Source: Prevotella sp. E9-3 (GTDB taxonomy: Bacteria; Bacteroidota; Bacteroidia; Bacteroidales; Bacteroidaceae). From it: a DNA stretch of 64,000 nt. Positions 9,957 to 19,800 of this stretch are shown one piece after another. The position numbers were made by a program, and so were the translations under genes. Position 1 is the stretch's first letter. Each line of letters starts with the position of its first letter. The notes below the pieces were generated by a model. The model was not told the DNA's origin and made no database searches. It saw only the letters and a list, made by a program, of their open reading frames with translations. The stretch spans positions 1,054,001-1,118,000 of the forward strand of contig NZ_CP091786.1 in assembly GCF_022024015.1 (NCBI RefSeq), given 5' to 3'.

Positions 9957-12026
9957 TTATTCGTTACAGTCAGGATCAATACCTGTGCCTACGTTTGCTT
10001 TTGGGAAAGCAGTGATACGTAGTCGGGCGGCTCCCATAGGAACCAGCTTTATATCCTCTACCTCTTGGCTGCGTTGAGCATAACGGGTGGGTAGATCTGC
10101 TGTCATTCCGGTCTCGTCGAATCCCCATGATGGAATGCGTTGAGCCTTTGCCGTGAATTGAAGGGGAACCGATTCAAGTGTGAAAGGATAATTGTCTGCA
10201 GGCCAAGGACGGCGGATGACAGAAAGGTCTAAGGGCATTCCTTCGTCGTTGGTCACTAGGGCATAGTTCCATGGGCTGTCGGCGAAGATTTCATATGCCG
10301 GCCAAAGAGATTTGTCAACACTTGCCTGCCAGTGACTGTCGTCCTGCACAATTTCTGGGTCGCTGCTGTCACGCTTGTTGTATCGCTCGTCAATCTGAAG
10401 TGAGAGCGTCAGTGGTCCGTAATCTACTGTAAGGCTGCCTTTGTTCTGTTGCCAGGTGCGCATACTGATATTCATTGGCAAAGTAAGGCGTAGTTCGTCT
10501 CCCTCTTTCCAGGTGTTATTCAGACATACATACTTTCCTGCTTGCAGAGAAATGGCATCGATGGCATTACCATTGAGCGTGATTGAGGCTTCATTGGCCC
10601 ACTTCGGTATTCTCAGGTAAAGAGGGAAGGCTGTTGGCTCAGAGGTATGGATGGTCATTGAAACCTGTTCTTCGAAAGGATAGTTAGAGTTGATGTCGAG
10701 GGTTACGGTTTTTCCGTCAGCTACCTCAGCCGTTGTCTCACTGGCCAGGTAAACCATCGCGGCAAGACCCTTGTCGGCAGTCTGCATTACCAGATGCTCA
10801 GTAAGGTAAGGCCATCCCATGCCGTGGTTATGCTGACAGCAGCGGCTGCTGAAAGGACTCATGGAAAGCATGCCACGCAGACTGTTGTCAATGCTGGGAG
10901 CATGATTTTTACCGTCGCTGACAGCCATGTTGGGAGAAGTGATATAGCGTAGTGCACGCATATCAGAGGTTAGAGCAGCTGGCAGCGTGTTGAAAGCCAC
11001 ATCCTCCAGATGGTCTGCCCATGCAGGGTCACCAGTAATTCCCATCATCATCTCATCGCTGGCCATCTGTTCCACAACGGCACATGTTTCAGCACCCTGA
11101 CGTGGATCGCTATATCCTTGACGGGCATTCTCGTCGGCTCCATACATGCCGCCAGGCACCTGTCCGTAGCGCTTTCTCATTTCACGCTGATTGTTATAGG
11201 CACACTGCAACATGTCCTCTTCGCCTGTATATACATAATAGGTGGCAGGTTCACGGAATCCCTGGGCCACATTCACACCGTGGTAGTTTGGCAGGTCATC
11301 TTTCATTGTCCAGTCAACACCGCAACGATGCAGCTTAGCGATAAGGGGCAGTATAGTTTCGTCTCCGGTTTGGTTATACAGCCAGATTACGCTCCATTCG
11401 TTGTCGCTGCCACGTTTCCCTTGCCATAATCCCTTGAGGAAATGGTCGTCTGGAATAGTCATTTCCCATTTGAAGTAGTTCTTCATTGCTGTGAGTACAC
11501 GCTCATCGCCACTGTGCTCGTAGTAGGTCTGAAGCGCCCATAGCATAGGCATCTTTGCCCACAGGTCGGGAGTGTTGGGATCACCATCAGTACCGCTGGG
11601 GCCAAGTTCGCCGTTCGATTTCAGATGACTCAGTACGGCATCAAACCATACCTGTGCTTCTTGTTTCATCTGCTCGTCGTCAAGTATATAAGCCAGCGAC
11701 GAATATCCGCGCAGCCAGTAGGGAACTTCCTCCCATCCGTGATCACCACGGTCACTGAGCCATTGGTTGTTGTTCTTGTCAAGCCAAGCGCTGACAGTGC
11801 CTAATTGTCCATTTAAACCCTTGCTCTGACGGTCGAGTATTTCTCGCAGCCATCCCTTGGGTTGCACTTTGCCGACAGGCAGCTTCTTCAGATATCCGCC
11901 GTGGAGTGGGGCACGGTAAACAGTCTCTGACGGACGATCTGTGATTTTAACTTCAGCTTGAGAAAAAGCTGTGGTAGATACCAATGTGGCAGCGGTTACT
12001 GCTAATAGGTTGAATATCTTTTTCAT
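9957..12026 (-). CDS. DUF1680 / GH127-type beta-L-arabinofuranosidase, secreted
   Basis: A 689-residue exported enzyme with signal peptide ending STTAFSQA. The fold is an alpha/alpha barrel plus C-terminal beta domains. Key residues of the GH127 zinc-cysteine site are visible: E-T-C near residue 312 (RQGAETCAVVEQM) and the adjacent C-C near residue 394 (SSRCCQHNHG). These match the Glu-x-Cys and Cys-Cys pattern of the characterised Bifidobacterium enzyme, in which a cysteine acts as nucleophile. Related families GH142 and GH146 share this site, so the subfamily is not certain. Substrates would be terminal beta-L-arabinofuranose on plant glycans. It is the second gene of an operon, 12 bp after the two-module protein upstream. 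No C-terminal tail or lipobox is present, so it may be periplasmic. Confidence 0.9.
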   Translation of the reverse strand: MKKIFNLLAVTAATLVSTTAFSQAEVKITDRPSETVYRAPLHGGYLKKLPVGKVQPKGWLREILDRQSKGLNGQLGTVSAWLDKNNNQWLSDRGDHGWEEVPYWLRGYSSLAYILDDEQMKQEAQVWFDAVLSHLKSNGELGPSGTDGDPNTPDLWAKMPMLWALQTYYEHSGDERVLTAMKNYFKWEMTIPDDHFLKGLWQGKRGSDNEWSVIWLYNQTGDETILPLIAKLHRCGVDWTMKDDLPNYHGVNVAQGFREPATYYVYTGEEDMLQCAYNNQREMRKRYGQVPGGMYGADENARQGYSDPRQGAETCAVVEQMASDEMMMGITGDPAWADHLEDVAFNTLPAALTSDMRALRYITSPNMAVSDGKNHAPSIDNSLRGMLSMSPFSSRCCQHNHGMGWPYLTEHLVMQTADKGLAAMVYLASETTAEVADGKTVTLDINSNYPFEEQVSMTIHTSEPTAFPLYLRIPKWANEASITLNGNAIDAISLQAGKYVCLNNTWKEGDELRLTLPMNISMRTWQQNKGSLTVDYGPLTLSLQIDERYNKRDSSDPEIVQDDSHWQASVDKSLWPAYEIFADSPWNYALVTNDEGMPLDLSVIRRPWPADNYPFTLESVPLQFTAKAQRIPSWGFDETGMTADLPTRYAQRSQEVEDIKLVPMGAARLRITAFPKANVGTGIDPDCNE

Positions 12027-12038
12027 TCTTATATTATT

Positions 12039-13340
12039 CTATTTGATTATTTTCTTTCCGTTTACTATATAAATACCTTTCTGAGCTGTTGCGAGTGAAC
12101 TGATACGACGTCCGTTGAGATCATAGGCATTCATATCAGATAGAGTGGAAGAGAGTACAGACTTTGTATCGTTTATACGGGAGGGAACATAAGGTTTGGT
12201 GATGCTCAGTCCATAGTCAATATGTCCACCGCCATTACCCGCTGTAAGACTTACAGCCAGTACATTATCACCTTCTTTTAGCAGTGCCTTATTCGCTTTT
12301 GTCAGTATGTAGTGCGCATAGTCGTTATCGTTCCATCCTGTAGCACTCCAGATGAGTGTACCATTGAGGTAAATCTTTGGATTCTCATCATAGCTACACA
12401 TCAGTTCGTATGTATTCTCGTTGATAGTGGCTAAATCGCTTGCAGAGAGTGAAAAATGACGACGTATCAGGAGTGGAAGCCTGTCGCTTCCCCAACCAGT
12501 GGTGAGAAACATGTCGGGGCTGTTGCTGAAGGGCCCATAGCCCATAGCCCAGTCGTCTTCTATTACGCAGCGTCCTGTCCATTGCTTTGGGTTCAGCTTG
12601 CTCAGTTCTTCGTTTTTGTTCAACAGATAGTAAGAGCAGGGCCAGGGACCATTTCCCAATGTAGGCAACAGAATATTCTCTATACGCATGTCTGCTTCGT
12701 ATAGTCCGCAGTCAGCATATGCACCGCCCCAGTTCTGATGCACGTGAACGGCCAACACATTTTCCGATCCGTCAGTTTTTATCAGGGCTTTCTGTTCGGC
12801 TGTAAGCAGTACATGTTCCTCGTTATTCCAACCATCTGAGCTTGTGAACACCAATGTTCCATTGATATAGTACTCTGAAGGAGAATCATCGTGTCCGCAA
12901 GCAAGAAAAATGTCATGAAGAACCTGGCTGCTTAGCGTAAACGTGCGCCTCAGGTAAATTTCGCCCATGATTCCTGTTGTTATCCACCTATATGACTTTT
13001 GTCCAATATAGGTTTCATCACTGCTGAAAGGAGCCGTTTGCTGTTCCCATTCTTTTGCTCCGTTTGTAAGCTTGTAGTCAGGTTCATACCAGTGACGTCC
13101 CTCGCTGTCGTCATTGGGTGTTCCCCACACCTTATTATAATATGCATCCGCATATTCCTGTCCGGTGTTGAACACCATCACGTCAGCGCTCCAACGTTGT
13201 GTGGGCGTGAATTGTGATGCTGGTAGTAATACATTCTTCGGATTCCACGTTGAAACGATGACGTCATCGTTCGCAATTGACGCAGAATACGAACATATCG
13301 CTGCCATCATAAGAGTGAATAGTTTTTTTAAGTTACTCAT
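12039..13340 (-). CDS. Secreted protein with two tandem jelly-roll modules and sorting-like tail
   Basis: I chose the Met at 13340 (433 residues, MSNLKKLFTLMMAAICSYSAS) because an upstream in-frame ATG at 13385 lies inside the -7 promoter box. Two copies of one beta-sandwich module follow, about residues 100-220 and 255-390. The first has IYLRRTFTL, GHDDSPSEYYINGT, NVLAVHVHQNWGGAYADCGLYE. The second has LLIRRHFSL, YDENPKIYLNGT, NVLAVSLTAGNGGGHIDYGL. The same module is inserted in the DUF4965 proteins at 4898 and 46482, where it follows DUF4964. It may therefore be a stand-alone carbohydrate-binding protein. The C-terminus AYDLNGRRIS...GIYIVNGKKIIK matches the short tail shared by many proteins in this window. 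First gene of the operon with the GH127-like enzyme. Confidence 0.85.
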   Translation of the reverse strand: MSNLKKLFTLMMAAICSYSASIANDDVIVSTWNPKNVLLPASQFTPTQRWSADVMVFNTGQEYADAYYNKVWGTPNDDSEGRHWYEPDYKLTNGAKEWEQQTAPFSSDETYIGQKSYRWITTGIMGEIYLRRTFTLSSQVLHDIFLACGHDDSPSEYYINGTLVFTSSDGWNNEEHVLLTAEQKALIKTDGSENVLAVHVHQNWGGAYADCGLYEADMRIENILLPTLGNGPWPCSYYLLNKNEELSKLNPKQWTGRCVIEDDWAMGYGPFSNSPDMFLTTGWGSDRLPLLIRRHFSLSASDLATINENTYELMCSYDENPKIYLNGTLIWSATGWNDNDYAHYILTKANKALLKEGDNVLAVSLTAGNGGGHIDYGLSITKPYVPSRINDTKSVLSSTLSDMNAYDLNGRRISSLATAQKGIYIVNGKKIIK

Positions 13341-13382
13341 AGTTTTTTTGGTTGTATTTGTTATTGTAGTTGATAATGTATG

Positions 13383-13435
13383 CAAAAGTAGGTCGATAAA
13401 AATATAGTAATGGATAAAATCCGTTCAAAAAGTAT
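13383..13435 (-). promoter_or_regulatory. Promoter with HTCS-type half-site for the 13340-9957 operon
   Basis: The minus strand has a perfect -7 box TACTTTTG (13383-13390). Exactly 35 bp upstream is TTTGAACGGATTTTATCC (TTTG at 13426-13429), one of the best matches to the motif shared with other operons here. The second half-site 21 bp further is degenerate. No -33 TTTG is present at normal spacing. Confidence 0.65.
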
Positions 13436-13488
13436 AAAATATCATTATTGACCCCTTTTGTGGGCTTTATTTTGTATAGTTCCTCCTA

Positions 13489-13556
13489 TTTGACTAGTTT
13501 TTGTTCTTTTTTGACACAAGGTTTTTCTGTGCTGTTAGAGTAAGAATTTACTTTTG
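13489..13556 (+). promoter_or_regulatory. Promoter with two 21-bp-spaced TTTGAC half-sites for the 13795 gene
   Basis: The -7 box TACTTTTG lies at 13549-13556. TTTGACACAAGG (13510) stands exactly 35 bp upstream, and TTTGACTAG (13489) 21 bp above that. No TTTG is present at the usual -33 spacing. This gives an activator-dependent promoter of the same geometry as its neighbours, with a more divergent half-site. Confidence 0.6.
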
Positions 13557-13794
13557 CATCACAAAATAACTAAAATAGTAAGTAACTTATTACCCTTTTG
13601 AAATGAATACTTATTCTTTCTGCGTATATCAATCGCAATTGATGCGTGTGTCTTTTTGTTTTCTGCTTGCTGAATATGTCATACATTCTGGTAAGCAAAA
13701 TTTAAAAGCTTTACCCTAACAAAACATCTTATATTATATAAGGTATAATAACTAATCAATAATCATTACTATTTTCTAAACAAAACCAACGCTT
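13557..13794 (+). other. Long 5' leader of the 13795 gene
   Basis: The predicted start site near 13563 leaves a leader of roughly 230 nt without an open reading frame. It contains a small hairpin, ATCAAT-CGCA-ATTGAT (13628-13643). The rest is AT-rich and I see no known riboswitch in it. Confidence 0.35.
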
Positions 13795-16776
13795 ATGAAG
13801 AAATTTTTTCTTTTGATTGCTACTGTGCTGAGTTCGTTTACAGCTTCAGCTCAGTCGGTAACCGTGGTCGATGACATCGCTACCTATGCAGGTGACGATG
13901 CTTATGTCTTCAGTCAGAAAGACGGCAAGACCTATGTGCGAAACAATCTTAATCAGTACGAGCAGTACGGAGTGTATGTGAAGACAAATACGTTGAACAT
14001 CGCCTCTACTGACACTCAGTATGCGCAGATTGAGTATTTAAAATCACCTGATGGCGCTTTTATTAACTTAAACTACATTCCAAAACAGAATTCAAAGGCT
14101 GTGGCTGTCATCAAAGCCGAGAATGGTCCGGATTGGAAAGCTGTCTATGGAACAGGTTATGATCAGGGAGGCTGGAAAGACCGTTTCTGCTTCTTTACCA
14201 CTAATGCCACTATCAACCTTGGAGGTGAAACCGGCAACAAGAGTCAGATGGTTTATGGTGAGAAGATCTGGACGGTACTCGATGCAACAGCCGGTGATTT
14301 GAAAATTTATGATGATGCGGCAATGACCAATTTGCGCGGAACCATTACCGACTCACCTAAAAATGCCGATTGTAAAACTCCTTTATATGTTTTTGCTCAA
14401 AACAAAAACTGGCCCAACAATGAACATCTTCAGACAGACTGCTACAATCCTTATGTAACCCTCTATAGCCTGGATCTTTATGAAGGTGATAATAAGGTGC
14501 TCGAACTCGTACCGGCTGTTACTTCTGATGGAAAAGCTGGCTTGTTAGATAAGCTGACGAATAAGATGTACACATCTGCCAATACCAAGGAGTTTGAGTT
14601 AAGTCCAGATGCTGCAGAGAAAATGGTACCAGGAATTTCTGTCTATGAAGGAAAGATGGTCCTGAATACTACCGATGGAAAAATCTATAAGTACAGCAAT
14701 GGCGCCTTTACTTTGGTTGGCGAACGCTTGGTTAATAGCATAGAGGGTGATTATAAGAATATGAAGAACTGGCGTTCTAACAATGAACACTGGAACAATG
14801 TATTCGGCAATGGCGCAAACATCGGCTTTGATGAAAGCACTGGCGTAAATACATTCAATCCTTACAGAGGAACTGGTGGCTGGGAGCCCCTCTTCTATAA
14901 GGTTACCGATTTGGAAGAGAATGCCGATTACAATATCTCATTCACTTATTCAACAGGTGGCTGGAATTCTTGGAGCTCATACACTACACTGCCTTTCCTC
15001 ATTCTTAAGAACGAAAACTTTGATCATGGTCAGGCCGCTGGTTCAGGCACCATCTTCGCTGAAGCCCAGTTACCACAGGCTCAGACTACCGATCACGCTG
15101 TTTCTGTCGATTTTACTCCCGACCAGAATTATGCCATGCTGGTAGTACAGTTCGGAGTTGTCGATGATGGAAAAGACTTCAGTTTCAATTTTGGAAACTG
15201 GAAACTTGGCAAGTATGCCTATCCCGAGGCTTATCCTGCTGTAAACCCCTTCGCTCCTCAGCTTGCACTGCTCATTCCTGAAGTTGAGCAGGAACAGGCT
15301 AATCTTAACACCACAACTGCCTTGAAAAATGCGCTCACTCAGGCTCTGAACACTGCCAAAGGCGTAGTAGAGGGTGATAATCTGGCAGCCCAGAAGAGTG
15401 CTCTTGAAGCTCTTCAGAACGCATTTAAGGCTGCTAAGGATGTTAATATCACCTTGCTGAGTAAAATTACTGTTCTTGCTGAAGCTGACGGTGTTAATGT
15501 TAATGGGGCAAACGACTTCTTTGTCAATGGAACTTCAGTTGATGCCTTAAATGCCCTCGTTAGTGACCTTCGTGTAGCTCGAAAGATTGCTCATATCGAA
15601 ACAGATGCTGCCGCTTATACTGGCAACGAACCTGAAGCAGGTGAGTTCTATCTCTATAATGTCGGTCGCAAGGCTTATCTCACAAACGGTTCCGACTGGG
15701 GAACACATGCAGCCTTGGGCTATCCCGGCCTGTTGGCAACTCTTGCCCAGAATGGTAATGGATTTACCATCCAGTTCAATGAGCTTATTCCTGGAGATGC
15801 CCGCCAGAAGTACCTCAATGGCAGCCCTTATGTTGATAGTGACAATGGCGATACCTATGTTTTCGAGCCTGTTAGTGGCAAGCCTGGCGTTTATGCCGTA
15901 AAAGGTAGCCGCGGTTATCTGGCATTTGACGAAAACGGTGAAGTTGACGGCGGTGGCAAACATCACTTCAATACTGTTACTGCTACATGGGGCACTCCTG
16001 GTAATCCTGATGCTGAGTGGATGCTTGTTTCTAAGGCCGATCGTTTGGCTCAGTTAGAGAACGCCAGTGCTGAAAATCCTGTCGATGCTACTGTGCTCAT
16101 CCGTGATGCCAGCTTCAATAAGTTCGCTGCTCTGAACAATCCTTGGACTGATCTGAACCAAGGTTGGGAATGGGGCAACCGCGACTTCGGTGACAAGAAT
16201 ACCGAAACTTTCAACTCTCAGGAATATAATCTCTCACAGACCATCACTCTGCCTCGTGCTGGTAAGTATAGCCTGAGCGTGCAGTCGTACTATCGTGACG
16301 GATCGTTCGATGCCCATACAGCCAGTGTCGCAAGCTCTGAGCCCCTGCATGCCCCTGCAGTATTGTATGCAGGTGATGATACTACTCCGTTGATGTACAT
16401 CCACGAAGAGGCTGATCAGGCTCCTGGTGAGGGACGCGACTCAGAGATAGGTAACTATCCTGATAATATGATACAGGCTGCAGCCTTCTTTGAGACCGGT
16501 CTTTACTGGAACACCGTAAAGTTTGAAGTTGGTCAAGCTGACACTCAGATTACCATTGGTATCCGCAAGTCAGGCAATGATCATCGTCAAAACAACTGGG
16601 TTGTTGCCGACAACTTCCGCTTGGCCTACCTTGGCACATCCGTTGTCGATGGTATCCAACAGGTTGAAAATGAAGCAGTGAACTCTGATGTAATCTACAA
16701 TTTGCAGGGTGTACGTGTTCAGAAACCCGTTCGAGGCCTGTACATCCAGAATGGAAAGAAAGTCATAAAGAAGTAG
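13795..16776 (+). CDS. Large modular secreted protein: ricin-like and jelly-roll modules, sorting-like tail
   Basis: A 993-residue exported protein (signal peptide MKKFFLLIATVLSSFTASAQS). The N-terminal 290 residues are unassigned beta-rich sequence. About 330-480 is a jelly-roll. About 490-545 is a helical linker (LNTTTALKNALTQALNTAK). About 600-740 is a beta-trefoil/ricin-like module (GEFYLYNVGRKAYL, DWGTHAALGYPG). About 755-960 is a carbohydrate-binding-like beta-sandwich (LSVQSYYRDGSF, TIGIRKSG, NNWVVADNFRLAYLG). The helix, ricin and sandwich triplet recurs in the proteins at 32936 and 43333. The tail VIYNLQGVRVQ...GLYIQNGKKVIKK is the one shared across the window. No catalytic domain is recognised. 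A role in binding polysaccharide outside the cell is inferred from the modules and the regulon-like promoter. Confidence 0.85.
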   Translation: MKKFFLLIATVLSSFTASAQSVTVVDDIATYAGDDAYVFSQKDGKTYVRNNLNQYEQYGVYVKTNTLNIASTDTQYAQIEYLKSPDGAFINLNYIPKQNSKAVAVIKAENGPDWKAVYGTGYDQGGWKDRFCFFTTNATINLGGETGNKSQMVYGEKIWTVLDATAGDLKIYDDAAMTNLRGTITDSPKNADCKTPLYVFAQNKNWPNNEHLQTDCYNPYVTLYSLDLYEGDNKVLELVPAVTSDGKAGLLDKLTNKMYTSANTKEFELSPDAAEKMVPGISVYEGKMVLNTTDGKIYKYSNGAFTLVGERLVNSIEGDYKNMKNWRSNNEHWNNVFGNGANIGFDESTGVNTFNPYRGTGGWEPLFYKVTDLEENADYNISFTYSTGGWNSWSSYTTLPFLILKNENFDHGQAAGSGTIFAEAQLPQAQTTDHAVSVDFTPDQNYAMLVVQFGVVDDGKDFSFNFGNWKLGKYAYPEAYPAVNPFAPQLALLIPEVEQEQANLNTTTALKNALTQALNTAKGVVEGDNLAAQKSALEALQNAFKAAKDVNITLLSKITVLAEADGVNVNGANDFFVNGTSVDALNALVSDLRVARKIAHIETDAAAYTGNEPEAGEFYLYNVGRKAYLTNGSDWGTHAALGYPGLLATLAQNGNGFTIQFNELIPGDARQKYLNGSPYVDSDNGDTYVFEPVSGKPGVYAVKGSRGYLAFDENGEVDGGGKHHFNTVTATWGTPGNPDAEWMLVSKADRLAQLENASAENPVDATVLIRDASFNKFAALNNPWTDLNQGWEWGNRDFGDKNTETFNSQEYNLSQTITLPRAGKYSLSVQSYYRDGSFDAHTASVASSEPLHAPAVLYAGDDTTPLMYIHEEADQAPGEGRDSEIGNYPDNMIQAAAFFETGLYWNTVKFEVGQADTQITIGIRKSGNDHRQNNWVVADNFRLAYLGTSVVDGIQQVENEAVNSDVIYNLQGVRVQKPVRGLYIQNGKKVIKK

Positions 16777-16792
16777 TCTTCCTAAAGAACTA

Positions 16793-16842
16793 CAAAAAAA
16801 ACAAAGGCTTGTCAGTTTTTCGACAAGCCTTTGTTTTTTGTT
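16793..16842. terminator. Bidirectional intrinsic terminator
   Basis: A perfect 13-bp stem (ACAAAGGCTTGTC 16801-16813 with 16822-16834) is flanked by an A-run on the left and a T-run on the right. It lies between the convergent genes ending at 16776 and 16852. Confidence 0.92.
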
Positions 16843-16851
16843 GTATGTTTT

Positions 16852-19800
16852 TTATCTTACAAACTTTCTGCCATCTGCTATGTAGATGCCCTTTTTCAAT
16901 GAACTTTTCATCATTGAAAGTTGACTGTTAGCAATTTTCCGTCCCTGGAGGTCATAAATGACGGAAGGATGAAAGGCAGAGACTACCGGCTGTTGGATGT
17001 TAGTAGCATCGTTGATTTTGTGGATGCGAAAGAAGTCAACCTTGAACCAACCGGCATTGTCGTTTGTAGAGCGAACTCCGTTGTTGCGCATATTGCCCGA
17101 CTTGATACCGATGGTGAGGTCTTCACCTTCACCCACCTCCACAACCACCTCCATGTCGCGAAGCACAAAGTCATTGGTATTACCACCGGCATATCCAGCA
17201 TAAGTGTTTATCTCTTCTGGAGTAAGCAGGTTGGTATAGTCGCTTTCAGTTCCGTAGTATTGTACGTTTTTGTTGGCAAACAGACGGCAGTTGGTTTTCT
17301 TGTTCACTTCCACCCACAGTTTGCAGGCCACACGATAGGTTCCAGGTGTGAGCTTGGCAGCAGGAATCGTCTGCGAGAGCACAAACTCATCGGGCATGGG
17401 TACCGAGTTTATCCAGCACACATTGTTGCCGTGATAGTTTGAGGCACCCTGGTTCACGCCGTAAGAATCAAGTCCGTTGGCGCCTTTCTTCAATTCGCCC
17501 TGTGACTCCCAGCTGCAGGGAATACCACGGCCGGTATTGCCTATGGCATTGAGCACACAGTCGTGGTTGTATTCAAAATCGTAGTTCTCAATCAGTTGTT
17601 CGGTGAGCGTGAGATCCTCCTCCTCGTTCATACGACTACGGATTGCCTCAATACGGGCATCCATTTCAAACTTGTCGTCAGTGTCATACCAGTGACTGAA
17701 CACACCGTGTTGTGAAGCTATCAAGGCAGCTTTGGCTGCTTTCATGGCCTCATAAGAAGTCTGAAGATGATCAAAGCGATGGTCCGTTTTGTTCTTATAC
17801 GCATATACATAGTGATAAACGGCGGTGGCCAGATTCTCCATGTAGTGCGCATAAGCCGAAAGATGATCATAGAAGAATTGCGTTTCCCCGGCAGGCAATT
17901 GTGTAATGATCGCATCGCAGCGACGGGCCACATTGCCGAAAGCCACCATCTCACGACTCATACCAGCCAGTACGCTGTCCACAGGATTCCTTCCTTCAAT
18001 ACGGAAGGTACGTCCGGGTACACTCTCATAGCCTATCTCGGTAAAGGGGTTCACCTTGAAGGTGTTCCATGTGTTGTTGATTTGTTTGATGACCTGCGAG
18101 TGGCGCAGATCCTGGAACACATACTGTCGGTCAAATCCGCCGGGGAAGTCACTCTTCTTCGGGTTCCAGTAGGCATAATAGTAGTCGTGATAGAGCTGGG
18201 CTATCTCCTTTGCATGCTCTTCGCCGAAGTACTGTGCACAGAACTGACGCATGAAGTCATCAGTCTTGTAGTCCTCCGAATTCCACATCATAGCGGCGTT
18301 GGCGCTCATCTCCATCAGGAACTCGCGCACGTTGCCGGCATTGACCACGCTGAATGTGAGTGGGCCCTTGCTCTGCACATAGCGATAGTTGTCCTCCATT
18401 TTCCAAGGTCCCTCGGCGGGAGCCAAGTGAGCACCTGTTGAATAGAACTGCAAGTTCATGTAGTAGCCTAACTTCACATTGTTGGTATTGGTCCAGTTCA
18501 CCAGGTCATCGTAGGGATAGTGATCACGACGGCCGGCAACAAAAGTCCACAACATATTGGTGGCAGTAGGTGGCTGCAGGTGTCCGGCAGCAAGAAGAGA
18601 TGAAATCTCATCGTAGAACGTCATGCGCACAAAAGGATTCTCCTCGCCTGTTGACTTACATATCATGTCGTACTGTTCCTTCACCATCCGGTTGATGACC
18701 GCACCACGCTCTGCATCGGTGGCGGGGGCATCGCTGAATACAGACCAGAAAGGTTGGTCGGTCTTTCCACGAAAAGCCACCTGCCATAGGTTTTCCACTC
18801 CGCTGTTCATCACTGCATCGATATTGTATTGCCAGAATTCGCGCAGTGAGGCCATATCGTTTACAGAGAGGGCAGGGGGCGTCTGCTTCTTCACTTGTTG
18901 CCAGTAGGCATCCCAGTTGGCAAAGCTGTTGTTCAGTGCCACCATGTGGTGAGAAGTAAGCACCAGACCGTATTTCTTATAGAGCATGGCCTCGGCATTC
19001 AGTGTACCGTTAGTGGTCACGGTGGCTGTATATTCCACGGTGTTCAATTTCAGTCGGAGCATCGTCTCCAGCCAGCGTTCATTGTTGTCGGCAGAAAGGC
19101 GGCGCCAGGGCACGAAAAGGTCTTCATCATTCGGGAACCATGCACGGTAGCGCACGGTGGGCGAAGGCTGATAGTAGTTGAAGTCGGCAGGCACCTCAAT
19201 CTGTTCCTTCAATTCCGGCTGCCAGTCACACCAGTACCACAGTGGGGGTACGCCCAGCAGTTGCTCACTCAGTGAGTAGATAGCGTAGATAGTGCCGCGC
19301 ATGTCGGCGCCCTGCATCACGATACGATTGTTTTCCGTATCTGCATACACACGGTGCGACTCGAAACCTTCGAGGGGAGTGATGTCTGCGAATGTACCTT
19401 CAACGGCACCATTAGCCACCACCAGTTCCACTCCTTGTGTGGTGCCGGTGGTGTTGACAATGGCAGGCTTGAATCCCAATACCTTTTCAAAATCCTTTTG
19501 AAGCGCTTCTATCGCCAGTTTCACCTGACTGCATTCAGCTTCTGGCACCACGATTGAAACGTTGCCCTCTTTTAAGGAAATCACCTCGCCTTTCTTTCTT
19601 ACTTTAAAGGCAATGCGGGGTGTAGCCTCTTCGTAGCCATTGGAAAGGAAGTAACAGGCGAAATAGTTACCAGCAGGGAGTGGCGAAACAAAATTGTAGG
19701 TACCGCTTACGTTGAGAGTCACACTGCCATTCTTCTGCTGGTTTGTGTAAACATAGGTGGGACATTTGCTGTCCACGGGTGTTTGGCCCACTGCATAGAT

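Noticed and set aside
17767..18441. 224-codon open frame antisense to the GH115-like region
   Set aside because: No domain, and the sense frame encodes conserved GH115 sequence throughout.
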